Position numbers and translations under genes: made by a program | Notes under the pieces: model-generated | Told to the model about the DNA's origin: nothing | Database searches by the model: none | The model's input: the letters and a program-made list of their open reading frames with translations, nothing else | Part shown: positions 1 to 6,336 of the stretch, in pieces | Position numbering within the stretch: the stretch's first letter is position 1 | How the letters are laid out: every line of letters starts with the position of its first letter | Assembly: GCA_016296045.1 (NCBI GenBank) | Contig: JAEDKB010000075.1 | Location: 1-7,516, forward strand | Source: Oscillospiraceae bacterium | GTDB lineage: Bacteria > Bacillota > Clostridia > Oscillospirales > Oscillospiraceae | Reading direction: 5' to 3' | DNA: 7,516 nt

Positions 1-1946
1 AGCGTCTGGCCGTTGTCTGCCAGGACGTGGATTCCCTGTTCGATGTGGATACCGTGATGAATATTACGCACCGAGTGACCGAACTGACGGGAGCCTCCTA
101 TGGAAAGAGCCACAAGATGGACGTTTCCCTGCGCGTGATCACGGATCATATCCGCTCTGCGACCTTCCTGATCTGTGACGGCGTTTTGCCCTCCAACGAA
201 GGACGCGGCTATGTCCTTCGCAGACTGCTCCGCCGTGCAGCTCGTCACGGAAAGCTGCTGGGTGTCAATCAGCCGTTCCTGTTCGATGTTGTCGATACGG
301 TGGTGCATGAAAACGAGTGCCAGTATCCCGAACTGCGCGAAAAGCAGTCCTATATCACCCGTGTCATCAAGACAGAAGAGGAGAACTTCTGCAAGACGAT
401 TGACGGCGGCATGAAGATTTTTGCCGATATGCTGGAAGGCCATAAGGCAAAGGGTGAGACGGTCTTCTCCGGCGCGGATGCCTTCAAGCTCTATGACACC
501 TACGGCTTCCCGATTGACCTGACAATCGAAATGGTCGAGGAAGTCGGCATGAGCGTCGATGAGGAAGAATTCAAAAAGCAGATGCAGGAACAGAAGATCC
601 GTGCAAGAGAAGCCCGCAAGGCGCTTGGGGATCTTGGTTGGGCAGGCATAGAATTCGGCAAGGAAGTGCCGGAATCCAAGTTCGTCGGCTACGAAAAGCT
701 CTCTGCGGAGGGCAAGGTTGTTGCGATTATTTCCAACGAGGAGCTTTGCGGCTCCGTTTCCGAGGGCATGGATGCAATCCTTGTTCTCGATCAGACACCG
801 ATGTATGCCGAAATGGGCGGACAGGTCGGCGATCAAGGCACGATTACCGCAGACGGTATGGAATTTACCGTCACCGATGTTCAGAAGAACAAGGGCGGAA
901 AATATATGCATTACGGCAAGGTCGTTTGCGGAACGGTTTCGCTGGGCGATACCGTAACGGCAACTGTTGATGCCGAACGAAGAAAAGGCATCTGCCGCGC
1001 TCATACGGCAACCCATTTGCTCCAGACAGCTTTGACGCGTGTGCTGGGTGAGCATTGCCATCAGGCGGGCTCTCTGGTGGAGCCGGATCATCTGCGCTTT
1101 GATTTTACACATTTTTCTGCCGTTTCTGCCGATGAAATGCTGAAAATTTGTGATGAAGTTATGAATATGGTGCTCGAAGGCAATCAGGTTGACACGCTCG
1201 TTCTGCCGATTGAGGAAGCCAAGAAGCTGGGTGCCACGGCGTTATTCGGCGAAAAATACGGCGATACCGTCCGCGTGGTAAAAATGGGAGAAGATTCTCT
1301 GGAATTCTGCGGCGGCACGCATCTGGATAACACGGCAAAGGTTGGCCCGTTCCGCGTTTCTTCCGAAGCCTCTGTCGCTTCCGGCGTTCGCCGTATTGAA
1401 GCGTATACCGGCAAAAAGGTTCTGGAACAGATGGAGAGCTTCAGCCGTACGATTTTGACCGTTGCGGATGAGCTTAAAACGACACCGAAGGAAGTTTTGA
1501 ATCGTGCGCACGGCGTAATGAACGAGGTCAAAGAGCTCAAGCAGGAGATCGGCCGCATGAAGGACAAAATGCTTGGCGGCGATATCGATCACATTCTTTT
1601 CTCTGCGAAGAGTGTCAACGGTTTAAAGGTCTTGACGGCAATGCGGAACGATCTGGCTGCAAATGACCTGCGTAAGATGGGCGATCAGCTTCGTGACAGA
1701 GAAGATGATGTGGTTGCCGTTTTGGCAAGTGTGCAGGGGGAAAAGATTACCATTTTGGCAGTTTGCGGCAAGAACGCGGTTGCCAGAGGCATAAAAGCCG
1801 GTATGCTTGTGAAAGAGGTTTGCGGCATCTGCGGCGGCAGCGGCGGCGGCAAGCCCGATTCCGCAATGGGCGGCGGCAAGGATCTGAACAAGCTGGATGA
1901 TGCGCTTGCCTGCGTTGATGATTTTGTCGCGGCCAACGCGAAATAA
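1..1946 (+). CDS. alaS: Alanyl-tRNA synthetase, 5'-truncated by the window edge
   Basis: This cytoplasmic class II synthetase charges tRNA-Ala with alanine and hydrolyses mischarged Ser/Gly-tRNA-Ala. The reading frame is open from base 3 (bases 1-2 are a partial codon) to a TAA at 1944-1946, giving 647 visible residues. The start lies upstream: the first residues, RLAVVCQDVDSLFDVDT, match the end of class II motif 3, so the aminoacylation core is mostly missing. The tRNA-recognition helical segment with SNEGRGYVLRRLLRRA lies near 189-236. The editing domain shows TPMYAEMGGQVGD (795-833), HTATH (1002-1016) and CGGTH (1308-1322), the four zinc/editing ligands. The first His and the Cys are 102 residues apart, as in E. 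coli AlaRS (H564 and C666), which implies about 230 missing N-terminal residues and a normal full length near 878. The C-terminal DHHA1-type region carries the glycine-rich loop GICGGSGGGKPDSAMGGG (1824-1877). No frameshift or lost key residue is visible. It probably shares a transcript with the HIT gene 12 bases downstream. Confidence 0.98.
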   Translation, partial: RLAVVCQDVDSLFDVDTVMNITHRVTELTGASYGKSHKMDVSLRVITDHIRSATFLICDGVLPSNEGRGYVLRRLLRRAARHGKLLGVNQPFLFDVVDTVVHENECQYPELREKQSYITRVIKTEEENFCKTIDGGMKIFADMLEGHKAKGETVFSGADAFKLYDTYGFPIDLTIEMVEEVGMSVDEEEFKKQMQEQKIRAREARKALGDLGWAGIEFGKEVPESKFVGYEKLSAEGKVVAIISNEELCGSVSEGMDAILVLDQTPMYAEMGGQVGDQGTITADGMEFTVTDVQKNKGGKYMHYGKVVCGTVSLGDTVTATVDAERRKGICRAHTATHLLQTALTRVLGEHCHQAGSLVEPDHLRFDFTHFSAVSADEMLKICDEVMNMVLEGNQVDTLVLPIEEAKKLGATALFGEKYGDTVRVVKMGEDSLEFCGGTHLDNTAKVGPFRVSSEASVASGVRRIEAYTGKKVLEQMESFSRTILTVADELKTTPKEVLNRAHGVMNEVKELKQEIGRMKDKMLGGDIDHILFSAKSVNGLKVLTAMRNDLAANDLRKMGDQLRDREDDVVAVLASVQGEKITILAVCGKNAVARGIKAGMLVKEVCGICGGSGGGKPDSAMGGGKDLNKLDDALACVDDFVAANAK

Positions 1947-1953
1947 GGAGGAG
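1945..1953 (+). promoter_or_regulatory. Shine-Dalgarno site of the HIT gene, overlapping the alaS stop
   Basis: AAGGAGGAG begins inside the alaS TAA stop (1944-1946). Its GGAGG core lies 7 bases before the ATG at 1959. This near-perfect match to the anti-Shine-Dalgarno sequence fixes the HIT start and suggests that ribosomes finishing alaS can reinitiate here. Confidence 0.85.
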
Positions 1954-1958
1954 CAGCT

Positions 1959-2297
1959 ATGAACGATTGCATTTTCTGTAAAATTATTGCCGGAGAAATT
2001 CCTTCCAAAAAGCTGTATGAGGACGAACTGTGCCTTGCATTCTATGACATTCAGCCGCTTGCTCCGCAGCATTTTCTTGTAATTCCCAAGGAGCATTTAA
2101 CGGGTGCAAACAAAATTGATGCAAATAATGCCGCCGTTGTGGGTCATATTTTCGCCGTGATCGCAAAACTGACGGCACAACTGAACTTTTCTGACGGCTA
2201 CCGCGTTGTTACCAACTGCGGTGAAGATGCCGGACAGACGGTAAAGCATCTGCATTTTCATGTCTTGGGCGGCAAACAGCTCGGAAGCTTCAACTAA
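1959..2297 (+). CDS. hinT: HIT-family (Hint-type) purine nucleoside phosphoramidate hydrolase
   Basis: This 112-residue protein is of normal size for a bacterial Hint. Such proteins are cytosolic homodimers that hydrolyse purine nucleoside phosphoramidates, including aminoacyl-AMP-like adducts. The histidine triad is at residues 97-103 (HLHFHVL) followed by GG. By family analogy the middle histidine, H99, is the nucleophile. The N-terminus has CIFC (C4, C7), the zinc-type CxxC of many bacterial members, then KIIAGEIPSKKLYEDE and PLAPQHFLVIPKEH, all typical of the family. The start is supported by a strong Shine-Dalgarno site. The C-terminus ends GGKQLGSFN rather than the WPPG-like tail of classical Hint proteins. 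Position directly after alaS fits the known activity of Hint on aminoacyl-adenylates from tRNA synthetases, but that functional link is inference. The family call is very secure; the exact substrate is not. Confidence 0.93.
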   Translation: MNDCIFCKIIAGEIPSKKLYEDELCLAFYDIQPLAPQHFLVIPKEHLTGANKIDANNAAVVGHIFAVIAKLTAQLNFSDGYRVVTNCGEDAGQTVKHLHFHVLGGKQLGSFN

Positions 2298-2363
2298 TTT
2301 CCATCTGCCGCTTGCAACTCCGACGGACGACGGAACTTTTCAGTGGCTTTCTCGATGGCCGGA

Positions 2364-2415
2364 CAGACTGTTGAGAAATATCATTTTGACGGTTTGGAGC
2401 TTTATCAACAGTCTG
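2364..2415 (+). repeat. Inverted repeat with perfect 11-bp arms (hairpin) abutting the terminator
   Basis: CAGACTGTTGA at 2364-2374 is the exact reverse complement of TCAACAGTCTG at 2405-2415. Inside the arms there is one G/A mismatch (2375/2404), then three further A-T pairs (2376-2378 with 2401-2403), leaving a loop of about 22 bases. The next base, 2416, is the first base of the terminator stem, so the two hairpins could stack end to end in RNA. The role is unknown. It could be a stabilising 3' end for the alaS-HIT mRNA, part of a comEC leader, or one copy of a dispersed intergenic repeat. The structure is directly visible; the role is inference. Confidence 0.65.
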
Positions 2416-2444
2416 AGGGACGGGGACTCTCCCGTCCCTTTTTT
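2416..2444 (+). terminator. Rho-independent terminator between the HIT gene and comEC
   Basis: AGGGACGGG (2416-2424) and CCCGTCCCT (2431-2439) form a perfect 9-bp, GC-rich stem with the 6-base loop GACTCT. Six T residues follow (2439-2444), the first being the last stem base. The T-tract is only on the + strand side, so this acts in the direction of all the genes here. It most simply ends the alaS-HIT transcript. Because the tract stops 20 bases before the comEC ATG, any promoter upstream of the stem would be attenuated by it. Confidence 0.9.
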
Positions 2445-2448
2445 AAAA

Positions 2449-2457
2449 GAGAGGAGG
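2449..2457 (+). promoter_or_regulatory. Shine-Dalgarno site of comEC
   Basis: GAGAGGAGG ends 7 bases before the ATG at 2465. An in-frame TAA at 2444-2446 rules out any earlier start, so this site fixes the comEC N-terminus. Confidence 0.85.
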
Positions 2458-2464
2458 CAGCGGT

Positions 2465-4708
2465 ATGCGAAAGCTGGCAATTTTTGCTTTTTCATTTGCG
2501 GCGGCGACGGCAGCGTATATCTGGCTGCTTCCGACAGCGGCAGCGCTGAGCATTGCCGGAGTGCTGATAATCGCAGCGATCTTTCTGTATGCCAAAAAAA
2601 TCGACAAGGCAGAACGAATCCGCATTTTTGCAATCGGCGTGGCAATCGGCTTGCTTTGGAGCTGGGGCTATGAACAACTGAAAATCACGCCGCTGCGCAG
2701 CCTTTGCGGCTTTGATCGGACAATCACGGCAACGGTAATGCAGACACCCAATGCGACGAAATACGGCTGCAAGACAGCCGCCAAAATCGAAGGCGGAAAG
2801 ATCATGCTCTACCTCGACTGTGCGCCGGATGAGCTTGCAATCGGGGACAGTGTGGAAGTATGTGCCGATATCATCGATGTTTCGGAAGGAAGCGGAGAAG
2901 AAGATAACCTGTATTTTCAGTCCGTTGGAATCTCCTTGCTCGGATTTCAGCGCGGAGAGTTGAAAATCACCAAAGCAGAGTCTCTTCCGATAAGCTGTAT
3001 TCCTGCCTACAGTGCGCAGATTACCAGAGAACGGATTGAGCGCATATTTCCGGATGACGTTTCCGGCTTCGCTAAAGCGCTTTTAACGGGAGACCGCAGC
3101 GGCTTGAGCTACAGCGTGAGAAATGAGCTGTCCGTTACGGGTATTTCTCATGTGGTTGCGGTGTCCGGTATGCACGTTTCGCTGATTGTCGGCATTATTA
3201 TGTTTCTATGCCGTCGGCGCAGGTATCTGGCGGGGCTGCTCAGCATTCCGGTGATGATTTTCTTTGCGGCAATGCTCGGCTTTACTGCATCGGTAAGCCG
3301 TGCGGTGGTCATGAATTCGGTGTTTTTGCTCGCACCGATCCTGAAACGGGAAAATGATGCGCCGACATCACTCGGATTGGCGCTGCTGTTGATTTTGGCG
3401 TTTAACCCGTGGGCGATTGCCAATTTGAGCTTACAGCTTTCCTTTTCCGCAATGGTCGGAATTTTCTGGATGGCGCCGAAGGTCTACCAATGGGCTATAA
3501 AAAAGACGGAAGCCCGATGCGACCGGAAAAAGCATCCGCTGCTTTTCCGAAAAATGAAAACACTGCTCGTGATTTTCGCCACAACCATCAGCGCAAACGT
3601 GTTTACAATTCCACTGGTTGCAAAGAATTTCGGACTGGTTTCCGTGATTTCGCCGCTGACAAACCTTCTGACAATGCCGCTGCTTGAAGCGATATTCACG
3701 CTGTGCTTCATTGCGGTGCTTCTGAGTGTATGGCTTCCGCTTGGAACGGCGGCGGGATGGCTTTTGGCGTGGCCGATCCGCTTGGTGCTTTGGCTGGTGC
3801 ATGCCATATCCGAAATACCGTATGCCGCAGTGTACACCTGCAGCAGCTATATTGTTGCTTGGCTGGTGGTTGCTTATCTGATGATTGCTTTGTTCTGCGT
3901 AATCAAAAGGAAAAGAAATACAGCGGTTCTGGTAGGCGGCGTGTTTATAACGCTTGTTTTTGCCATCGTATTTTCGGCAATTCCAACGGGAAATACCGCG
4001 GTCACGGCATTTGATGTCGGTCAGGGACAGTGCGTGCTGCTTAGAAGCGGCACGAGCACGGTCATGGTTGATTGCGGCGGCGACAGTGGAGATGAAAACG
4101 GTGAGAACGTTGCGCGAAAACTGCTGATGTCGGGTCAGAATCGGGTGGATGCGCTGATTCTGACACATTATGATACCGACCATGTCTGCGGCGCGGCCCA
4201 GCTTATGCAGCGCATTGAAGTCGGCAGCTTATATCTGCCTGAAATGCCCGATGACAGCGGCAACCGTGAACGCTTGATTCAGATTGCGCAGGAGCAGGGA
4301 ATGATTGTAGTTTTTGTGTCAGAAGATATGCAGCTTCAGTTTCCTGACGGCACGATTGATTTGTTTGTGCCGGACAATCTCAATGAGGAGAATGCGTCAA
4401 TCTCTGCATTGATGTCCGCGCAGGAATATGATATACTGATTACAGGCGATATGGACATAGACGGTGAACGGCGGCTGCTTTCCCAACATGAGCTGCCAAA
4501 GCTGGAGCTGCTGATTGCAGGGCATCATGGCTCAAAGAACGCAACCGGTGCGGAGCTTCTTGAAAAAACGTGTCCCGATGCCGTGCTGATCTGTGTCGGG
4601 AAAAATTCCTACGGTCATCCGGCGCAGGAGACGCTGAATCGTATTATTTCAAGCGGTGCGGCAGTATACCGCACGGATCTGAACGGAGATATCACAATTT
4701 CGAGGTAA
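2465..4708 (+). CDS. comEC: ComEC/Rec2-family DNA uptake channel protein
   Basis: This 747-residue polytopic membrane protein is close in length to B. subtilis ComEC. The family forms the inner-membrane channel that carries single-stranded DNA into the cell during natural transformation. Order of parts: hydrophobic segments near residues 4-22, 25-43 and 52-72; a soluble DUF4131/OB-like stretch around 80-175; the membrane-embedded Competence domain from about 205 to 505, including the conserved VVAVSGMHVSLIVGI (S234-G235-M236-H237); and a C-terminal metallo-beta-lactamase-like domain from about 512. That domain shows FDVGQGQ (D517-Q522), THYDTDH (H568, D570, D572, H573), ITGDMD (G661, D662), GHHGSKNAT (H687, H688) and YGHP (H718). 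The metal site is an HxDxDH form rather than HxHxDH, which I recall as usual in ComEC proteins. All signature residues are present and the frame is intact, so it looks functional. The start is fixed by the Shine-Dalgarno site and an in-frame stop upstream. No other competence gene is visible. It lies just after a terminator and 4 bases before holA. Confidence 0.95.
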   Translation: MRKLAIFAFSFAAATAAYIWLLPTAAALSIAGVLIIAAIFLYAKKIDKAERIRIFAIGVAIGLLWSWGYEQLKITPLRSLCGFDRTITATVMQTPNATKYGCKTAAKIEGGKIMLYLDCAPDELAIGDSVEVCADIIDVSEGSGEEDNLYFQSVGISLLGFQRGELKITKAESLPISCIPAYSAQITRERIERIFPDDVSGFAKALLTGDRSGLSYSVRNELSVTGISHVVAVSGMHVSLIVGIIMFLCRRRRYLAGLLSIPVMIFFAAMLGFTASVSRAVVMNSVFLLAPILKRENDAPTSLGLALLLILAFNPWAIANLSLQLSFSAMVGIFWMAPKVYQWAIKKTEARCDRKKHPLLFRKMKTLLVIFATTISANVFTIPLVAKNFGLVSVISPLTNLLTMPLLEAIFTLCFIAVLLSVWLPLGTAAGWLLAWPIRLVLWLVHAISEIPYAAVYTCSSYIVAWLVVAYLMIALFCVIKRKRNTAVLVGGVFITLVFAIVFSAIPTGNTAVTAFDVGQGQCVLLRSGTSTVMVDCGGDSGDENGENVARKLLMSGQNRVDALILTHYDTDHVCGAAQLMQRIEVGSLYLPEMPDDSGNRERLIQIAQEQGMIVVFVSEDMQLQFPDGTIDLFVPDNLNEENASISALMSAQEYDILITGDMDIDGERRLLSQHELPKLELLIAGHHGSKNATGAELLEKTCPDAVLICVGKNSYGHPAQETLNRIISSGAAVYRTDLNGDITISR

Positions 4709-4712
4709 AAAA

Positions 4713-5756
4713 ATGGCAAACAAGTCGGACGGAAATACTCCGGGCTTTGAACAACTGAAAAAAGAGCTTCGTGAAAAAAAGCCGGGCAGCTTTTATGTCT
4801 TTTACGGCGAAGAGGATTATCTGCGCTCTTATTATCTGGAACAGCTCAAAAAGCAAATTCTGGATGACTTTACGGCCGACTTTAACTTTCATCGGCTGAA
4901 CAATGAGAATTTCTCGCTTCAAATGCTCTCGGATGCCATGGAAGCGCTGCCGATGATGGCGGAGCGTTCTTTTGTGCTGATCGACGATGTGGATTTGTTT
5001 TCCCTTCGGGAGTCTGAGCGCGAAAAGGCGGCAGACTTGCTTTCCGATGTGCCGGAATACTGCTGCCTGGTTTTGAACTATCTGAATTTTAAGCCGGATA
5101 AACGGATGAAAAAGCTCTGGAAGGCGATAGAGCAAAATGCTGTTTTGGTGGAGTTTTGTTACCAGACCGAGAGCGAACTGCGTGCATGGATTGCGCGGCA
5201 TTTTCGTCATCACGGGAAAATGATCGCGCCGGAGATGTGCGGTTATTTGTTACAGCTATGCGGCCTTTCCATGACACGATTGAACGGAGAGATCGAGAAA
5301 ATATGCGCCTATTCCGGTGCGGATTCGATTGTCCGAGCAGACATCGACGCAGTGGTAGAGCCGACGCTGGACGCCGTTTCGTTTCAGCTTTCCGACGCGC
5401 TTGCGAGGCGTGATTTTGATCTGGCGCTCGAACGCATGAATGCCCTTTTGAAAATGCAGACAGAGCCGATCATGATCGTAGCGGCGATCGGGGCGCAAAT
5501 GCGGAAGCTCTATGCGGCAAAACTGTACCAGAAAGAGGGCAAGGGAGCACAGGAGCTTTCCGAATTATTCAAATGCAATCCAAAGTATGCTTCCGTTACA
5601 ATCGGACAGGCAAAGCGTTTTTCCGAACGTTTTTGCAGGGAAGCGGTGCTGCTGTGCTGCGAGACCGACTACCAACTGAAAGCCTCGTACGGAGACGAGG
5701 AACGGCTGCTGGAATTGCTGGTGCTGCGTCTGGTGGAGGAATCACGCCGTGATTAA
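4713..5756 (+). CDS. holA: DNA polymerase III delta subunit (clamp loader)
   Basis: This 347-residue protein matches the usual length of HolA/YqeN (about 340-350). Delta is the clamp-loader subunit that opens the beta sliding clamp so it can be placed on primed DNA; it acts with delta' and tau/gamma. The N-terminal domain has GSFYVFYGEEDYL (residues 25-37), the family's degenerate P-loop region without a true Walker A. It then has the MMAERSFVLIDDVDLF strand (81-96) and an RAWIARHF-type segment leading into the lid domain. The C-terminal half is the helical collar domain: SFQLSDALARRDFDLALE, then MKMQTEPIMIVAAIGAQMRKLY-like text typical of delta, ending LELLVLRLVEESRRD. The ATG follows the comEC stop by 4 bases, with a modest GAGG (4702-4705) inside the end of comEC. 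The 3' end overlaps the next gene by 8 bases. In B. subtilis holA also lies close downstream of comEC, followed by rpsT; rpsT is not seen here. Confidence 0.93.
   Translation: MANKSDGNTPGFEQLKKELREKKPGSFYVFYGEEDYLRSYYLEQLKKQILDDFTADFNFHRLNNENFSLQMLSDAMEALPMMAERSFVLIDDVDLFSLRESEREKAADLLSDVPEYCCLVLNYLNFKPDKRMKKLWKAIEQNAVLVEFCYQTESELRAWIARHFRHHGKMIAPEMCGYLLQLCGLSMTRLNGEIEKICAYSGADSIVRADIDAVVEPTLDAVSFQLSDALARRDFDLALERMNALLKMQTEPIMIVAAIGAQMRKLYAAKLYQKEGKGAQELSELFKCNPKYASVTIGQAKRFSERFCREAVLLCCETDYQLKASYGDEERLLELLVLRLVEESRRD
5735..5739 (+). promoter_or_regulatory. Shine-Dalgarno site supporting a GTG start of the toprim gene
   Basis: GGAGG inside the holA 3' end lies 9 bases before the GTG at 5749. 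It supports this non-ATG start, which gives the N-terminus MIKLKQAVVVEGRYD expected of the family, with the toprim strand close to the start. Confidence 0.75.
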
Positions 5757-6336
5757 GCTGAAACAGGCCGTCGTAGTGGAAGGCCGATATGACAAAAACA
5801 CCCTCTCGCAGTTGATCGATGCGCCGATATTTGAAACAAATGGCTTCGGCGTAATGAAAAATAAAGCGCTGCTTGATTTTCTGCGCTCTGTCGCGGAAAA
5901 GCGAGGATTGATTATTCTGACCGATTCAGACGGCGCAGGCTTTGTAATTCGCAATTACCTGAAAGGTGCTTTGCCGAAGGATAAGGTTTTGCATGCTTAT
6001 ATTCCCGATATTTGCGGCAAGGAACGCCGCAAGGAGCATCCGGGCAAGGAGGGCAAGCTCGGCGTGGAGGGAATGCGTCCGGAGGTATTGCTGCAAGCCC
6101 TCAAAAATGCCGGTGCGGAGGCGGAAAAAACAAACGTCCCCGGTCGGCCGATTACCAAGACAGATCTGTTCCTTGCCGGCCTTTCCGGCGGAAAAGAGAG
6201 CGCAAAGAAGCGTAAAATGCTCCAGACAGAGCTTCATTTGCCGGAGCATTTGGGCAGCAATGCGTTTCTCGATGCTGTGAATCTGATGATGAGCCGCGAG
6301 GAATTTTTGGAGAAATACGGAGTAAACAATGATTGA
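5749..6336 (+). CDS. RNase M5-like toprim / DUF4093 protein
   Basis: This 195-residue protein resembles ribonuclease M5 (RnmV, about 186 residues in B. subtilis), which matures the 5S rRNA precursor with ribosomal protein L18. Residues 7-13 give the first toprim motif (AVVVEGR, catalytic-type E11). FETNGFG (28-34) matches the M5 IETNG segment. IILTDSDGAGFVIRNYL (55-71) gives the DxD motif, D59 and D61. The C-terminal domain has GKLGVEGMRPEVLLQAL (102-118) and DLFLAGLSGGKESAKKR (139-155), parallel to the M5 segments GIGVE and DLIHAGLIGG. A basic stretch, KERRKEHPGKEGK (91-103), is longer than in B. subtilis M5. I leave the symbol empty because classical rnmV sits beside ksgA, whereas this copy sits between holA and an ABC-F gene and may be a separate subfamily. 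Translation starts at GTG and overlaps holA by 8 bases; the TGA stop overlaps the next gene by 8 bases. The fold and nuclease-type motifs are secure; 5S rRNA as substrate is only probable. Confidence 0.85.
   Translation: MIKLKQAVVVEGRYDKNTLSQLIDAPIFETNGFGVMKNKALLDFLRSVAEKRGLIILTDSDGAGFVIRNYLKGALPKDKVLHAYIPDICGKERRKEHPGKEGKLGVEGMRPEVLLQALKNAGAEAEKTNVPGRPITKTDLFLAGLSGGKESAKKRKMLQTELHLPEHLGSNAFLDAVNLMMSREEFLEKYGVNND
6319..6322 (+). promoter_or_regulatory. Shine-Dalgarno site of the ABC-F gene
   Basis: GGAG lies 6 bases before the ATG at 6329, inside the last codons of the toprim gene. It supports the overlapping ATG as the true start. Confidence 0.65.

Larger units (their letters stand above)
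2298..2464 (+). other. Intergenic leader between the HIT gene and comEC
   Basis: This is the only real gap between genes in the window. Its first 66 bases (2298-2363) show no gene and no strong structure. Bases 2364-2415 form a long hairpin, and 2416-2444 an intrinsic terminator. The remaining 20 bases carry only the comEC Shine-Dalgarno site. Open frames crossing the gap have no ribosome binding site and run into comEC out of frame, so I do not treat them as genes. I see no convincing sigma-A promoter. The best -35-like hexamer, TTGACG at 2386-2391, has no matching -10 at 16-18 bases. Confidence 0.7.

Noticed and set aside
1..26. GTG at 27 as the start of the first gene
   Set aside because: The frame stays open to base 3, and the residues before the GTG continue the AlaRS motif 3 region. 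The true start is outside the window.
1824..1882. GGC-rich repeat near the alaS 3' end as a possible tandem repeat or slippage site
   Set aside because: It encodes the conserved glycine-rich loop of the AlaRS C-terminal domain, and the repeats are irregular. Protein function explains it.
2386..2414. TTGACG as the -35 box of a comEC promoter
   Set aside because: At 17-base spacing the -10 position reads CAGTCT, and no TATAAT-like hexamer fits at 16 or 18. A transcript starting there would also run straight into the terminator.
2298..2444. T-box or known riboswitch ahead of comEC
   Set aside because: I found no T-box sequence, no antiterminator complementary to the terminator arm and no aptamer core that I recognise. 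Only the two hairpins are supportable.
2260..2673. A 137-codon + strand open frame bridging the HIT gene, the intergenic gap and the comEC start
   Set aside because: It overlaps two real genes in another frame, crosses a strong terminator and has no ribosome binding site. The product matches nothing I recognise.
3431..4183. A 250-codon open frame on the minus strand inside comEC
   Set aside because: It lies wholly opposite a well-supported comEC coding frame, its product is rich in H, Q, R and C with no recognisable motif, and it has no family resemblance. It is a reverse-strand shadow.
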